From NCBI GenBank assembly GCA_021399435.1, contig JAJTUP010000009.1:186001-250000 (forward strand): a stretch of DNA of 64,000 bases. Direction: 5' to 3'. Position numbers and translations under genes: made by a program. Under the pieces are notes generated by a model that saw only the letters and a program-made list of their open reading frames with translations, did no database searches and was not told the origin of the DNA. The DNA comes from Diaporthe sp. PMI_573. Lineage: Eukaryota; Ascomycota; Sordariomycetes; Diaporthales; Diaporthaceae. Shown one piece after another: positions 31,202 through 41,854 of the stretch (the stretch's first letter is position 1; each line of letters starts with the position of its first letter).

Positions 31202-31776
31202 TCATGAGTTTACCTCCACGTTGCCCTTGCCGTCAACAATCAGTCGAAGATTGATGTTAAAGTTCATCGTGTTGCCTTCTGAACCGTTACTCATCCCGCT
31301 CAGCTGAATAGGGATCATGGTTGCGTTTCCAAGCCGGCCATTTTCAGGGCCTACATTGATGTTCGTTATATCGTTGATCCGGTCACCGATTTCGATCACA
31401 TTGCCGTCCCCCATCGTAGTGTTACCATCACCAATGTCAAAGTCATCCCCTATAGGTTCCCATTAGCCTCATTCTGGACGTTAATGTAGACACTCGTTCA
31501 ATATAGGCTTGTTAGGGTTGGTACACGGAGCAATAGCGCACACATACCAGTATCGATATCGTTGCCAGTGCCGGCAAACCCCACGCCGTTGCCGTCTCCC
31601 AGGCCACCAGAATTTGTTATCGACCCAGAACTGTCCGTCTGGTTGCCATTGACGCCATCGCCGACTTGACGGCCTGAAAGTGCAGACTTGGTACTCGATT
31701 TGACAGCACTGCTTTGAAAGAAGGGTAGACAGGAGGTGGACACCGTCAATAACAGGAATATGCCGAAGTTGGTCAT
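31202..31776 (-). CDS. small secreted Gly/Asp/Asn-rich protein
   Basis: Two exons read right to left, 31776-31548 and 31449-31202, with a 98-nt GTATGT...ATAG intron. The product has 158 residues. A hydrophobic start (MTNFGIFLLLTVSTSCLPFF) is a good signal peptide; the mature chain begins near residue 22. The central part repeats short GDGN-like units (VGDGVNGN, LGDGNGVG, DIGDGNTTMGDGNVIEIGD). It then changes to an ordered-looking C-terminal part with alternating hydrophobics (FNINLRLIVDGKGNVEV). No cysteine pattern and no family that I recognise. Regular GDGN spacing could form a small beta-solenoid, or bind calcium; both are guesses. Secreted, low-complexity, fast-evolving proteins like this are candidate effectors or wall-associated proteins. 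It lies 2 kb from another small secreted protein gene. Confidence 0.75.
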
Positions 31777-33788
31777 TATGTCTCAGGGAGCGGGTATAGA
31801 TGGTGGAATGCTTAGTATGGAGCACGTGATATTCGAACGAGGACTCGATAAGTATGCAAGCAAGGTGCGTTTGGATGCGGACTAATTTGTATTGATAATG
31901 AGAGACAGGTAGATGACGCGAATAGCTTCAGTGTAGCACTGAACGACACCAAGCTCGAGACTCACTGTGAGTCTAAGCAAGCACTGAGCAAATGAGAGTG
32001 GTGAATTGAACGCTGCTACAGCCTTTCTGTCTAGCCATCTCGCCATTTTAAAGTTTGACAGGACTTTCTCCTGATATATACAGATGGAGCACTGCCTGCA
32101 TGGAGTCTGACTCGGCCTAGGAAACCTGCTTTGCAAATAGAACCAACCGACTTGCAGCCTAACTCGTGAATGACCAGCTTCGATAAAATAGACCTTGGGT
32201 TTGAAGTAAAGAATTCGACGTCATGGCCAAGGCTGAAGGCTTTACGTGATGGGTGTTATAGAGATCTTTTAGGAAGTCTCCGTCCTGGGCTCACTATAAG
32301 TAGAAACTTTCTGTTTTTGGCTCTCCTGACCGGCCAATAATTATACAATCAGGTGCTTACTCGATGAGTGTATATAAATATCATTTGATGTAACGTCGGT
32401 AGTAAAGCCTAGATGGTACCAACTGACCGGAATCGCCGTTTCCGGATTCGGTGCATAAATCGTCTGAACAACGTGGATCTTGAGTTACATTTTGCGAACA
32501 GATATTTTCGGCGTTCCTATACCGAGTTCCTTCCTCGCTTACTTCTAGATTTAGGGCCAATCTTTGGTAAGAAAAGTTTCACTTCGATCCATATTAGATA
32601 TGGAGGTATTCAGATGCGAGGGAACTGTTATGTCTTTCCCAATAGGTATTTGGTAGAACCTGGGGGACAGCTTGGAACAGGCTCAGCAGTACCGGTAACA
32701 AATACTTCACTGTCAACAGTATTGATTCATAGATCATCCATACATCATGGCCTTGCCGAGGCTTCTTCGCTCCTAGAGATGCGACAAGAGTGAGGAGTAT
32801 TTAACAATACCGAGTTGAGAATATTTGCGACCGCACTGCAATTGGCGTGATGATTGGCCTTGGTACCACGGGACGTCCGAACAATGGCGCAGGGGTAGCC
32901 GCATGAATGGCCTACTTTTAGACACCGACTTTAAACAATTCAAGCACCCCCCAACTCGTAGACCGAACTGCTGAAATCGAGATGATGACAGTTTGAACCT
33001 GCGTGATTACCTTGGTGGCTTATCGTGGTCTAGCCCTGTGCAAGCCTACTCTCCTGATGCTGCGGACTTGTTGACTGTGCATCTGGAAGGGCTTCAGTAT
33101 GCATGAAAGAATACAATGAAGTAGGGGGAGACATTCTATTTCATACCCAATAGAGAGAAGGATTCTTCGGTGCCAAGCACCGTCTTTTGAATATGCCCAG
33201 GTGGTCATTTATTCTCGTTCCTTCCACAAGCCAGACAATAAGGCATAGCTCGAATCAAATGTAAAGTCCCTCGATTATTGGTAATACAGGGCCATTCTCG
33301 GTTCAGTGATACGGCAAAGAGCGGCAGTGGTGCCCAAGGGTTGTGGTTGTAATGCTAGAATGCGGAGCTGTCTGTTAATTTACATATGCCAGATCGCTGG
33401 CTGCCGTGGCGAACCTCTTCACTGTGAAGCAATGTCTGGAACAAGCCTCTCCATACCATTGAAAATGAGTGTCTACAATAATGGAGAATCAATGGCCCTT
33501 CCATCTTGATCATACCAAATCAACGTTTCGTTCTCTGTAGAGGACCTCATCATAACGTGAATGTCTCAAACGGGACCAGATTCCCTGACACAGGACTGCT
33601 CATAGACATCGAGATTATTCTCCTTCTGGCTGCATTCTTCCTCCAAATTGTTCTTCAACCCCCCCCCCCCGGCAGACAGCTCCATGCGAGTGCTCGAGGT
33701 GCTGACGAAATTATCAACCCAATGAAACCTCTTCAGACGGCTACATCCACGGAACATGTGGCGATTCTTCAGCCTTTAGCCTGTTCAT
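31777..33788. other. 2-kb AT-rich gene-sparse region
   Basis: No supported gene. A 126-codon frame at 32413-32793 (plus) has no features and no recognisable homology. A C12 run lies at 33659-33670. A TATA-like stretch near 32073-32080 faces the small secreted protein gene, about 300 nt from its start. Confidence 0.6.
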
Positions 33789-34343
33789 CTATATTTGACA
33801 ATATCTGCTGTCAGCGTCATAATACGTGGCGTGCACAAGTTTATCGCTCGTCGAATTGGATATAGTGACGTTCCACCACCATGTCTCTATCGTCGGCGTA
33901 TTCACTGGGCCTTGGACCGAAAGAACAACAGCCTGTATCGCAGCCGGACCGAGCGCGAATGTGCCTGGCAAAGCAATGCTTGCCAGCGTCGTGATATTTT
34001 GGCCTCTGCCGTCTCCCAAGATGGCTATCAGCTTGTTAGTTTGTCTTGTTTATCAAACTTGCGGTGCAGAAATTTTGAAAGTTTTACCCCGGAGGTCGAG
34101 TGTCCCTAAGAGTGTCCCTCCCATGTTTCCTGGCTGAGGCGCAATGCCCGCTACAGTATCGTACCTGTCGATACCAAACAACATTGATACTTCCACCATA
34201 GGTATGCCAAAGGCTTGCTTCACCGTGATGTTGAATTTGTCACCCGGCCTAATCTCTTCTGGCAAACCTAGTTCGGCGAGCCTGGCATTGGCTAGTGTGG
34301 CCGCCAGAGCCGACATTGCTTTCACAACACTAGTGAGATGCAT
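33789..34343 (-). CDS. NIS1-like secreted protein (candidate effector)
   Basis: Two exons read right to left, 34343-34088 and 34024-33789. The 63-nt intron runs GTAAAA...GATAG and has an actaac branch site. The product has 163 residues. The chosen ATG gives a signal peptide (MHLTSVVKAMSALAATLANA, cleavage about after residue 20). The mature protein resembles NIS1, the necrosis-inducing secreted protein family of Colletotrichum and other ascomycetes. Matching features are the opening IRPGDKFNITV strand, the middle LLGTLDL, and the SIALPGTFALGPAAIQAVVLS core. WWWNVTISN follows near the C terminus. NIS1 proteins are widespread effectors reported to dampen plant pattern-triggered immunity. Homology is by recognition of the pattern, so the family call is firmer than the function. 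An upstream in-frame ATG at 34376 would add 11 polar residues before the signal and is less likely. Confidence 0.8.
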
Positions 34344-35274
34344 CTTGAAGCCTGAGGGTGTCCTATGTAGAATCAAGGGGATGAGTAAAAGTCCAGTTTT
34401 AAGTCTTGTCTCGGGAAATCAGTTACGAGTATCAATTGAATACCAAGTCGATTTTGAATCGGGCGTTCACGAGATATATCATGGTTTATTGAATTTTGCC
34501 GGACCAAGATCGTGGGGCTAGGTCTATTGTCAAGGGTCAGGCAGAAACACCGGGTCTTTCGTACATTTAGGCGCTGGTATGCTGGTCATCCCGATTCGCC
34601 AGGTGATATGGTAGACGGCAAATGATTCCGTCTGCGATTTGCCAAATATTATAAACGAAATATGTAGTGTTACAAACTTTATGAGTCTATTGGATGAGTC
34701 CTATGCGACCCAAGACTTTCGGCTGTACTTCTGGCGGTTCCCCAGGCCATTAACCCAAATGTCAACCGGCCGAGACATCGAAAGGGACAAATAGTAGGTT
34801 AAATGGCACCCGGAGGATGCAGCCACCGAGTATTGGATACGTCAGAGCCAGTCATCGTCCACGCCCGTGCTAACAGTATTCAATAGATCTCGGAAATCAC
34901 ATGCGAGACTTCAAATGTTCGCACCTTGGATGCACAACTAGAGCGCTGTCTCCAAGACGTACCTGCTGATATATCAAGAGAACGCACACTTGTCTCCTAT
35001 GATCCTAGCTCGTGATTCTTTTCAGAAATATTGTTGAGAAAGCCGCGTTCGCCATCGGCGAAGGTGTTCGAAATGTCAGGAAAGCACATGCAGTTCATGA
35101 TAACTTTTAGGGTCATTTCAAGGGTTGGTCAAGACATTCAGGGGGTCTTGGGTGTGACAGGTACTTGCAGAGGAGCTCTAAGGAAGACATCTTTCATTCT
35201 CTCTCGCTAACTCTCACTCTGTATCCATTCTCACGCGTCTTTCCAACCACCGAGGCAGACCAGCTCAGAGAGCC
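34344..35274. other. intergenic region
   Basis: About 0.9 kb, AT-rich, containing the promoter of the NIS1-like gene on its left and the 3' end of the amino-acid permease on its right. No gene seen. Confidence 0.65.
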
Positions 35275-37197
35275 TCAAACGGGACTTGAGCAACTGAAGC
35301 TTGTGGCAACCCCTGATTCAAAAGCACTGATGAGCTGGAGGATGGACGAGTAGCATCCCAGCCCACACGCTGCAAGCGTGCCCAGAAGATAAATGAGATT
35401 CCAAACATGGAATACTGGACGCTTCATGAATCCCCGGGCGAGCCGCCTCCACCCGTGGTCGATGCGGTCGTAGGTCCGAGACGTCTCGTCAAAGGCTTCA
35501 GCATCCTTGACGACGGCGTCCTCACGAATGAAGTAGCCCAATGCGCCCCAGGCAGGCAAGATGTACGTAAAACCAAGCCCAAACAATGCTCCCAACAGGC
35601 CTGAGATAGAAGGCAGCTGTGGGATGGCCGCAGCCAGGACGAAGCCGATGCTCCAGTAGATAGGGATCAAGCACGCCCACCATAACTTCCCCATGGATGA
35701 TGTCAGTGGAGGGAAGCTCAAAGGCTCCAGCACCTCCACGTATGCAACCTTCAACCCGACGTTGCTGTATAAACCAGTGGCTATCAGACCAGCAACCATT
35801 CCTAGGACGTTCAGACAAGTCTGCCATCCGTAAACTGAGATTCCCTGTGCTATGGGGATGAAAGTGAATTGGCCTTGGAAATGGTAGACCACCATGCCAA
35901 AGATCAAGTAGACAGACGTAAGAAACGCCTGCGCGCAGATCATCCCCTTCCAGAAGTCCATCGGGTGTCGCATCTCGGCCATAAAGGCTGGGAACAGCAT
36001 AGCACCGCCATAGGCAAATACTGCCTGCATCGCCCCGTTGACAGATGCGACGAACCCAGAACCACCGGTAGCGAGACCGATAGGAGGTGCCCCAGCGAAC
36101 GTCTGGATCGGCGCGGGGACGCCAAAGTCCGGCCCAAAAGACGCTGACAGGGATGCAAAATTAGGTGGGTAGTGCGCCACCAGTCCCATGACAATGAACA
36201 TGCTCAGCAGGTTAATCCAGACGGAGAAATTTGCCAGCCACGAGAAGCGCTGCAGCGTGCGGATCTGGCCAACGATCATGCCAGCAAGGGCGAAGACGAG
36301 CACGCACACGATGAAGCAGAGCCCAGGGCCGGTGCCATTGACCTGTGATATCTGACTGATGGCCTGGCCGTTGAGAAGGATGAGGAAGGCGATGATCATC
36401 AAGAGCTGGACCGCCTGGGCGACATGGACGAAGTATCCTGACGAGGGGCCGAAGCACCGGAAGAAAAGGTCGGCGTAGTTGCGGACCGGGTACCGGTCTG
36501 AGTCGAGGCCGAGGAACATCTTCCACAGGATCCAGCCCGAGCTATTCGTTCATCAGGCCTGCGGAATATCGCCGGGTATGAGTGCAACGCGACTTACTAT
36601 GCGGAGAGGATGCCAAAGGCTGCGTACAGCGCAAAACCAGCGCCATACCCCGTCTGAGCAAAGGCCCACCTAGAGTGGGCGTTAATGGTAAGCTGGGATT
36701 TATTCTGAGCGGGAAACCTGCACTCACGGGGTGTTCGAAGGACCCAAGATATCTGTGGTGATGAGGTAGAATACGCTGCCCCACCCAGCCGTGCGAAGCG
36801 CCCTGTTTGCAGTGTGCAACTCTTGGTTGTCTATAGGAGAGTGGGATGAGCCTGGGTTGGAAGATGTTTGCTGAACATTCTTCTCGTCAATTTCATGACT
36901 GGGCCCTGTGACTTGTCGATTGAGTGTGTCGGCGGCTTTCGGGCCTTCTCGGGAAGTCTGGAATGGGCCTATCAAGAGCGATCTTATTGTTGATGAAGCT
37001 CGTGCGTTTCTATATGCCTCGTCCGCAAGTTTCTCCTCCGCACGTGTAATGGAAGCGTAGTGCAAGTATTCCTCGAAGCTCACTTTTAGCTGTAGTTGCT
37101 TTCCGGCAGAGAGATAAGTGTGAGCAGGATCTGAAATGGTCGCAGGAGCTTCTTTACCCCTGACATTCAAGGGCCCTCCTATGGTAGGGGTCGCCAT
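35275..37197 (-). CDS. amino-acid permease (AAAP family, Mtr-like)
   Basis: Three exons read right to left, 37197-36728, 36669-36598 and 36541-35275, give 602 residues. Introns are 58 and 56 nt. About 150 hydrophilic N-terminal residues precede the membrane part. From there GWGSVFYLITTDILGPSNTPWAFAQTG enters helices 1-2, and eleven helices are expected, as in PF01490. Family marks are the unwound first helix (DILGP), the helix 6-7 GGSGFVASVNGAMQAVFAYGGAMLF region and the helix 8-9 AYVEVLEPLSFPPL. The C terminus is SFSCSSPV, a conserved tail in fungal members. Relatives such as Neurospora Mtr import neutral and aromatic amino acids with protons across the plasma membrane. The middle exon (24 codons) is short and easily lost by ORF calling. 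Divergent from the DUF3716 gene across about 1 kb. Confidence 0.92.
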
Positions 37198-38177
37198 GCT
37201 GACCCAGTAGTGATTATACGGTTCAATTTGAGGAGAAACAAACTGTGAAAGGAGGCAGGTGTCGTCTCGATTAAATACTGTATGGAAGACGTCAGGGACT
37301 TTTAAGATCATCACTCGCCTGGCGAATGGTTTTGCGGCCAACGCCACCTGGGTGAAGACTGATACCACCTGCATTAGCAAGTGACACAAGCAATGCGATA
37401 GGGTTCCTCGCACTCGATCCCTGCGTAAACACCTGCAGTGCTACATAACTTACGCGACCTGCGTTTCTCCAATTGGTCCGGCTTCAGAGAGTAAGCTGAC
37501 CAAATGAACGATTGAACCTAGATGCTAAGCCTGGAACGGGCCGGGGTTGCCTATCAGCTCCTACCATCTGATGTTGCACATGTAGCCGCCATGATATTGC
37601 AATGGCCCAGAACAATTCTGATTGATATGAATGAAGAATACCCCGTCTGACCCCGTTCCAGTCACGAATTGGGGTAGAACCGGCGGGCCACGATCATCCA
37701 GCAGGTACGTGTAAGTGGTGATTATGTAAGCGTGTTTGTGGTCGCTGCCGACGACGTTGCGAATAGTTACACTTCAAGCCGACCAGAATAATTAATTATC
37801 CACCTCAACTGCACCAAGCAGCTGAATTTAGATATAAACCTCAGTCTCGTTCTCACGTATTCTAGAGAATCCTGGTCTGAAGACTTCTCCTGATTTCGGA
37901 ACAAGGAGACTGCCTTGCAGATGATACGAAATTTATGGACCACGGTTTGTTGGTGACTTGAAACTCGACGCGGTGGGGCCCGAGCGTCATATGCGGCCAG
38001 CCTTGGGAACTTTGGGAAGTCGCCGCGTAGTACTCGCTCTTTCTCTGTTTGCACCGTTTGCATATGTTGCAACACACCGACATCCTTATCTTTGGAGCTG
38101 CGCCTCCGAATTTTCAGTCGTGTGCAGAACTTCTCTGAAAAGACCATTCAGTGATTCCAGCTCGACACTTCAACACG
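37198..38177. other. divergent promoter region
   Basis: About 1 kb between the permease (minus) and DUF3716-type gene (plus). No gene or clear element seen. Confidence 0.65.
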
Positions 38178-39689
38178 ATGGTCTCACCAGATCCCAGTCA
38201 GGCTGCCACTGGCTCATCCCAGCCATCATCTGATATCGCATCGAGAAAACGCACCGCTGATGAACATGCTACCGGCGAGCCGACCGCGGCCAAGAAGGCT
38301 GCCGTCAGTGCCAGAGGTCAGCCCACAATGCGCCGTTCTGGGACGCCGACGAGTTTCCATGGACCGATGAGACCCATTGTGGCTGCGGGCCAAGGCTCGA
38401 CTTTTCCTCCGCGTGCCTCTCTTTCTCAACCTGGACCTGCACCTGCACCTGGACCACTCTCCCTGCTCACCCCGGCCAAGTTCGATGTACCGGCTGGGCA
38501 GTCGTCAACTGCCAGAAGCCAAGTTCTCTCCCCCACCAGCTCTTCAGCTTCGCCATTCTCAAGCGCACCGTCCTCGATTGCCAATTTCCAGCTCTCCGCC
38601 GAGGTCAGACAAAGCCTGGGCCGTGCTGCCCCTTCAGCTTCTGATGGCAAGTCGTGTCTGCCGTTGGCGTCGAACCCTGTTGTCGCGCCTAAAAAATTCA
38701 TTCCTCAGTTTGGCCCTGCTCACAGATTGCCTCCAGAGTCCGATGATGAGGAAGGCCAAAATTCTGATCCCGATACTCAGATCATTGTACATCTCCCTGA
38801 TCAACCTCAGACCTTCAAAGACCGGCTTTCTCAAGCTCAGGAGCAATCCCAAGCCTGGATCTATATTAAGGACAAACTCGAGATCACCATCTTCATCTGC
38901 AAGAGTGACCTTGAGCGGCAGGCCATGTTGGAGATATTGCAACTCTCCAGGCAGAACGACCTTGATGACAAGCCCATGAGGGGAATGGATAGACATCAGC
39001 GCCGATATAATGTCATTATGGGCTCTATCCTGCAAGTCGTTGGAGTCAAGGGACAATGTGACGCCTGTAGTTCGCATTCTCGGAAGAACTGGGAGCACAG
39101 GAAAAAGACCTGCATTGGCCTTCCGCCCGAAGCGACCGGCCCAAGGTACCGAGAACTCGTTGACTTTGTCGCAGGCCGCTGCAGCAACTGCGTCCGCTGC
39201 AATTCCCCAGCATCATCGTGCAATTTTGCCGCGGGCGATGCCCATGTCGATTCGGAACGCGAGGAAATCTCCGTTGCAGCTGCCCCCCATGCTCCCGGCG
39301 ACGCATCCTCGCAGAATCGAGCACGTTCTCAAGTTTCCAAGGGGCCAGCTCCGCAATGTCCCTCTCAGCCTCCGGCACTTGGCTCAAATCCTCAGACGAA
39401 GGCCCCGAACGCACCAGCAGGGAACGGCGCCAACGGCGACGCGGAAGCCATAATTCGTGACGTTATCTTAGCCGGCTTCCGTGCGAGCACGCAGCTCCAG
39501 CCACAAGAGCAGCGAGGGTTTCACGACTGGCTGACCGCCTTGTTCTCGTTCTCATCCTCCTCGCCCGATCTCGAGGACCAGGCCCTCGCGGCCCTCGCGC
39601 GCCTCCGGCGGCTGGATCCCGATGTCCAGGCCGACATCCGACGACGGATCCTCCAGATGCTCCCTGGCGCTATGGGGCGGCCTGGGTGA
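38178..39689 (+). CDS. DUF3716-type cysteine-motif protein
   Basis: Intronless 503-residue protein. The ATG at 38178 (MVSPDPSQ) is used; the open frame extends a few codons further but without an ATG. The first 210 residues are Ser/Pro/Ala-rich and disordered, with a basic KRTADEHATGEPTAAKK patch that could be a nuclear signal. Residues about 215-285 look folded (INLRPSKT is another frame; the real frame shows QTFKDRLSQAQEQ and LEITIFICKSDLERQAMLEIL). A cysteine module follows at about 294-352, with CDAC, then a single Cys, then CSNCVRC and a closing CNF. This spacing matches DUF3716, a fungal-specific putative zinc-binding module. The C-terminal 80 residues form helices rich in Leu/Arg. DUF3716 proteins are abundant and variable in filamentous fungi and their function is unknown. 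Confidence 0.82.
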   Translation: MVSPDPSQAATGSSQPSSDIASRKRTADEHATGEPTAAKKAAVSARGQPTMRRSGTPTSFHGPMRPIVAAGQGSTFPPRASLSQPGPAPAPGPLSLLTPAKFDVPAGQSSTARSQVLSPTSSSASPFSSAPSSIANFQLSAEVRQSLGRAAPSASDGKSCLPLASNPVVAPKKFIPQFGPAHRLPPESDDEEGQNSDPDTQIIVHLPDQPQTFKDRLSQAQEQSQAWIYIKDKLEITIFICKSDLERQAMLEILQLSRQNDLDDKPMRGMDRHQRRYNVIMGSILQVVGVKGQCDACSSHSRKNWEHRKKTCIGLPPEATGPRYRELVDFVAGRCSNCVRCNSPASSCNFAAGDAHVDSEREEISVAAAPHAPGDASSQNRARSQVSKGPAPQCPSQPPALGSNPQTKAPNAPAGNGANGDAEAIIRDVILAGFRASTQLQPQEQRGFHDWLTALFSFSSSSPDLEDQALAALARLRRLDPDVQADIRRRILQMLPGAMGRPG

Positions 39690-39920
39690 GCTTTGGAGTG
39701 TCTCTTGTTCGGGTGTGCCTCGCTGCGTGTCGTGAGGGAGTTGTCGGCGGTCGCGTACTCGAGTCCTCTGGGATGGTGTTGTCCGTCCTGACGGTGTTGT
39801 CCCCATCGCTAGATACAAACAATCTGTCAAGTGTCATGGGTCCCAGACGACGTTGGTGCGGAGGATTGGAAGTTATGAAATGGATTGCCCGCTAATTATC
39901 TGGCGAGCATGGGCTGGTTC

Positions 39921-41232
39921 TCATGTCTCGGCGGTACTGCTTTCCTGCCGTTCGAGCCATTTCTCCTGGCTAACTTGGGAGGCCGACGACTCCCTGGTAT
40001 TCAAGTCTTGGTTGTTGTGCACAGCAGTGCTGGTGCCGATGTCTGCGCTCGTCTGCGTGCCGAAGGCTCGCTCCAACGTGGAGTCCCATTCTCTCTGCAG
40101 GTCTGTCACGAGCTGGAACTCGGTGTTCAGCCTTCTCGAGCGGTTTGCGAATTCGAGGAGACGGTTCAGAATCGTGATTTCGCATTCTGTTCTTGTGTCA
40201 GCGTGCGTGGGGTCTCCTTGCAGAAAGAGTTGGAGGAGCTCCGTGGTTGAACAGCATGGTACGTACGGAGCTTTACACTGTAAACAAAAATCTTGTATCC
40301 CAACTGGATCAGATACAATCCAGCATACTGTTCCGGCGTTGTCAGCAGGGGCTCATACAAGGTTGGAAACTCCTTGAAGACCAGTGAGTTTTGATGAACG
40401 GTTGATTACCTCTAGGACCAATAGTGTGATATCCAGAAACAAAATGATTATATTCACAATTATCAGTTGCGTGAGGATGTTCTTCACGACTCGTAGTGAG
40501 GTGCTAGCCCTCGGACTCGCGTACCGCCTGATGCTGGTAGGTTCCCCGATAGCCTTGGGCTTCGAGTAGCGGCCGAGCAAGTCGCGGGACTTCCAGAGAT
40601 ACAGTCCGGATATGACGGTTTCCTGTGTAAAGAACATGGTGATGTTGATTCTCTCGAATACGCTGTGTCCAGGCAGATGTCAACATGCGTCCGCGGGCAT
40701 AGGTGTGTTTATCCCTGCCTCCGCGTACTGACCTGTAGGCTTCTGTGAAAGGAACAGATTTCGGGGGCTGCAAGCGAGTCCCTACTGTGAGGACAGTCCC
40801 AGTGATATGGATCGTTACGCCATTGATTATGATCATCCAAAGGACCAGGCGTAGCACCCTTGGGGTGATGGCCAAGAGATGAAGACGCGAGTAGAGTACC
40901 ACCGACTGTCCGGTAACCATGAAAACCCATCCAATACACGACATGATCCCATTTATCATGGTGTTCACCTGAGGTGTTGCGACGCTGATGATCTGGGAAG
41001 CCGAGCAGATGAGGATACCGGCGGTCGATAACATCATTGCCCAAAAATAGAGCGTCCACAGCCTCTTGAATGTCAGGAAAATCATGGGGAACATCCCCAC
41101 TGCGTTCCATATGGAAGCGCCGAGGAAGCACGCAATGAGAAAGCGTTCTCCCGACGACATCTGTCTCGTGTCCACGATGTTGGTGGTGTCCACTCGCCTC
41201 AGTAGCACCTCCATCACAGCTGGTGACCCCAT
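39921..41232 (-). CDS. DUF7703-like multispan membrane protein
   Basis: Four exons read right to left, 41232-40733, 40662-40410, 40327-40267 and 40186-39921, encode 359 residues. The introns (70, 82 and 80 nt) keep the frame. About seven hydrophobic helices follow a 30-residue start, from FLIACFLGASIWN through the last, LTQLIIVNIIILFLDITLLVLE. Exons 3 and 4 join to give FVYSVKLQCEITILNRLLEFA. This VYSVKLxxEfaiLN run is the mark of a fungal integral membrane family (DUF7703-like). The tail is hydrophilic and Gln/Ser/Thr-rich. These proteins look like seven-helix receptors but no ligand or function is known to me. An in-frame ATG at 41352 would add 40 residues lacking obvious features; the shorter start matches related proteins better. 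Confidence 0.75.
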
Positions 41233-41854
41233 TGCTACTGGAGCTGGCGTGGGAAAAATTGAGCCCAGTGATGGTGGGTGGAAAAGAGGATTAGAATGAA
41301 AGAAACGATATGAAGCTTCTGTTGCAGGCTTTAGGTGTTCTAGTGCTTCCATTGCACATGCGCCTCTGTAGCCGTCCAATTGGATGGTCTTGGTCAACTC
41401 GCGGTATCAAAACTCAAAATGCATTAACTCTGGGTGACAACAAATCACACCTCGGCCGTACATCACTGCGTCATGGGTAGCCCCGTGTGAGGGGAGGGCC
41501 TGATCATCCACAAATGCAGCCTGACTCGGTTCATGCCCAAACTTGGACGTATCAAAATCATTCTTGGGTTACATCCGATCGTTGTGCAAACGATACCGCC
41601 GGGAAGCGATCCTGCAAAGGATAAGACACAGGTCTGCTCAAATAATCTGTGAGACCCAAAACCGCAAAGAGCGGTGCGGAACATACCGGACTGAGGCGAA
41701 CGAGTCCCATTGTTTGCTGCATTGCCCATATATATACCCAAATCTGCTATGTACGTGCGACTTAGCCTGGAAGCTAGTCCGACGATCGCACCTTGTAGAG
41801 GAACACGATCGCCCTTTTTTGCTATGTACGGGCATGTGACGCTGGTGCAAGGCT
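41233..41854. other. intergenic region
   Basis: Promoter side of the DUF7703-like gene and 3' side of the hydrolase gene. A few shadow frames of about 100 codons; nothing else seen. Confidence 0.6.

Noticed and set aside
32413..32793. 126-codon plus-strand frame in the AT-rich gap
   Set aside because: No domain, signal peptide or splice context; a single frame of this size is expected by chance in 2 kb.
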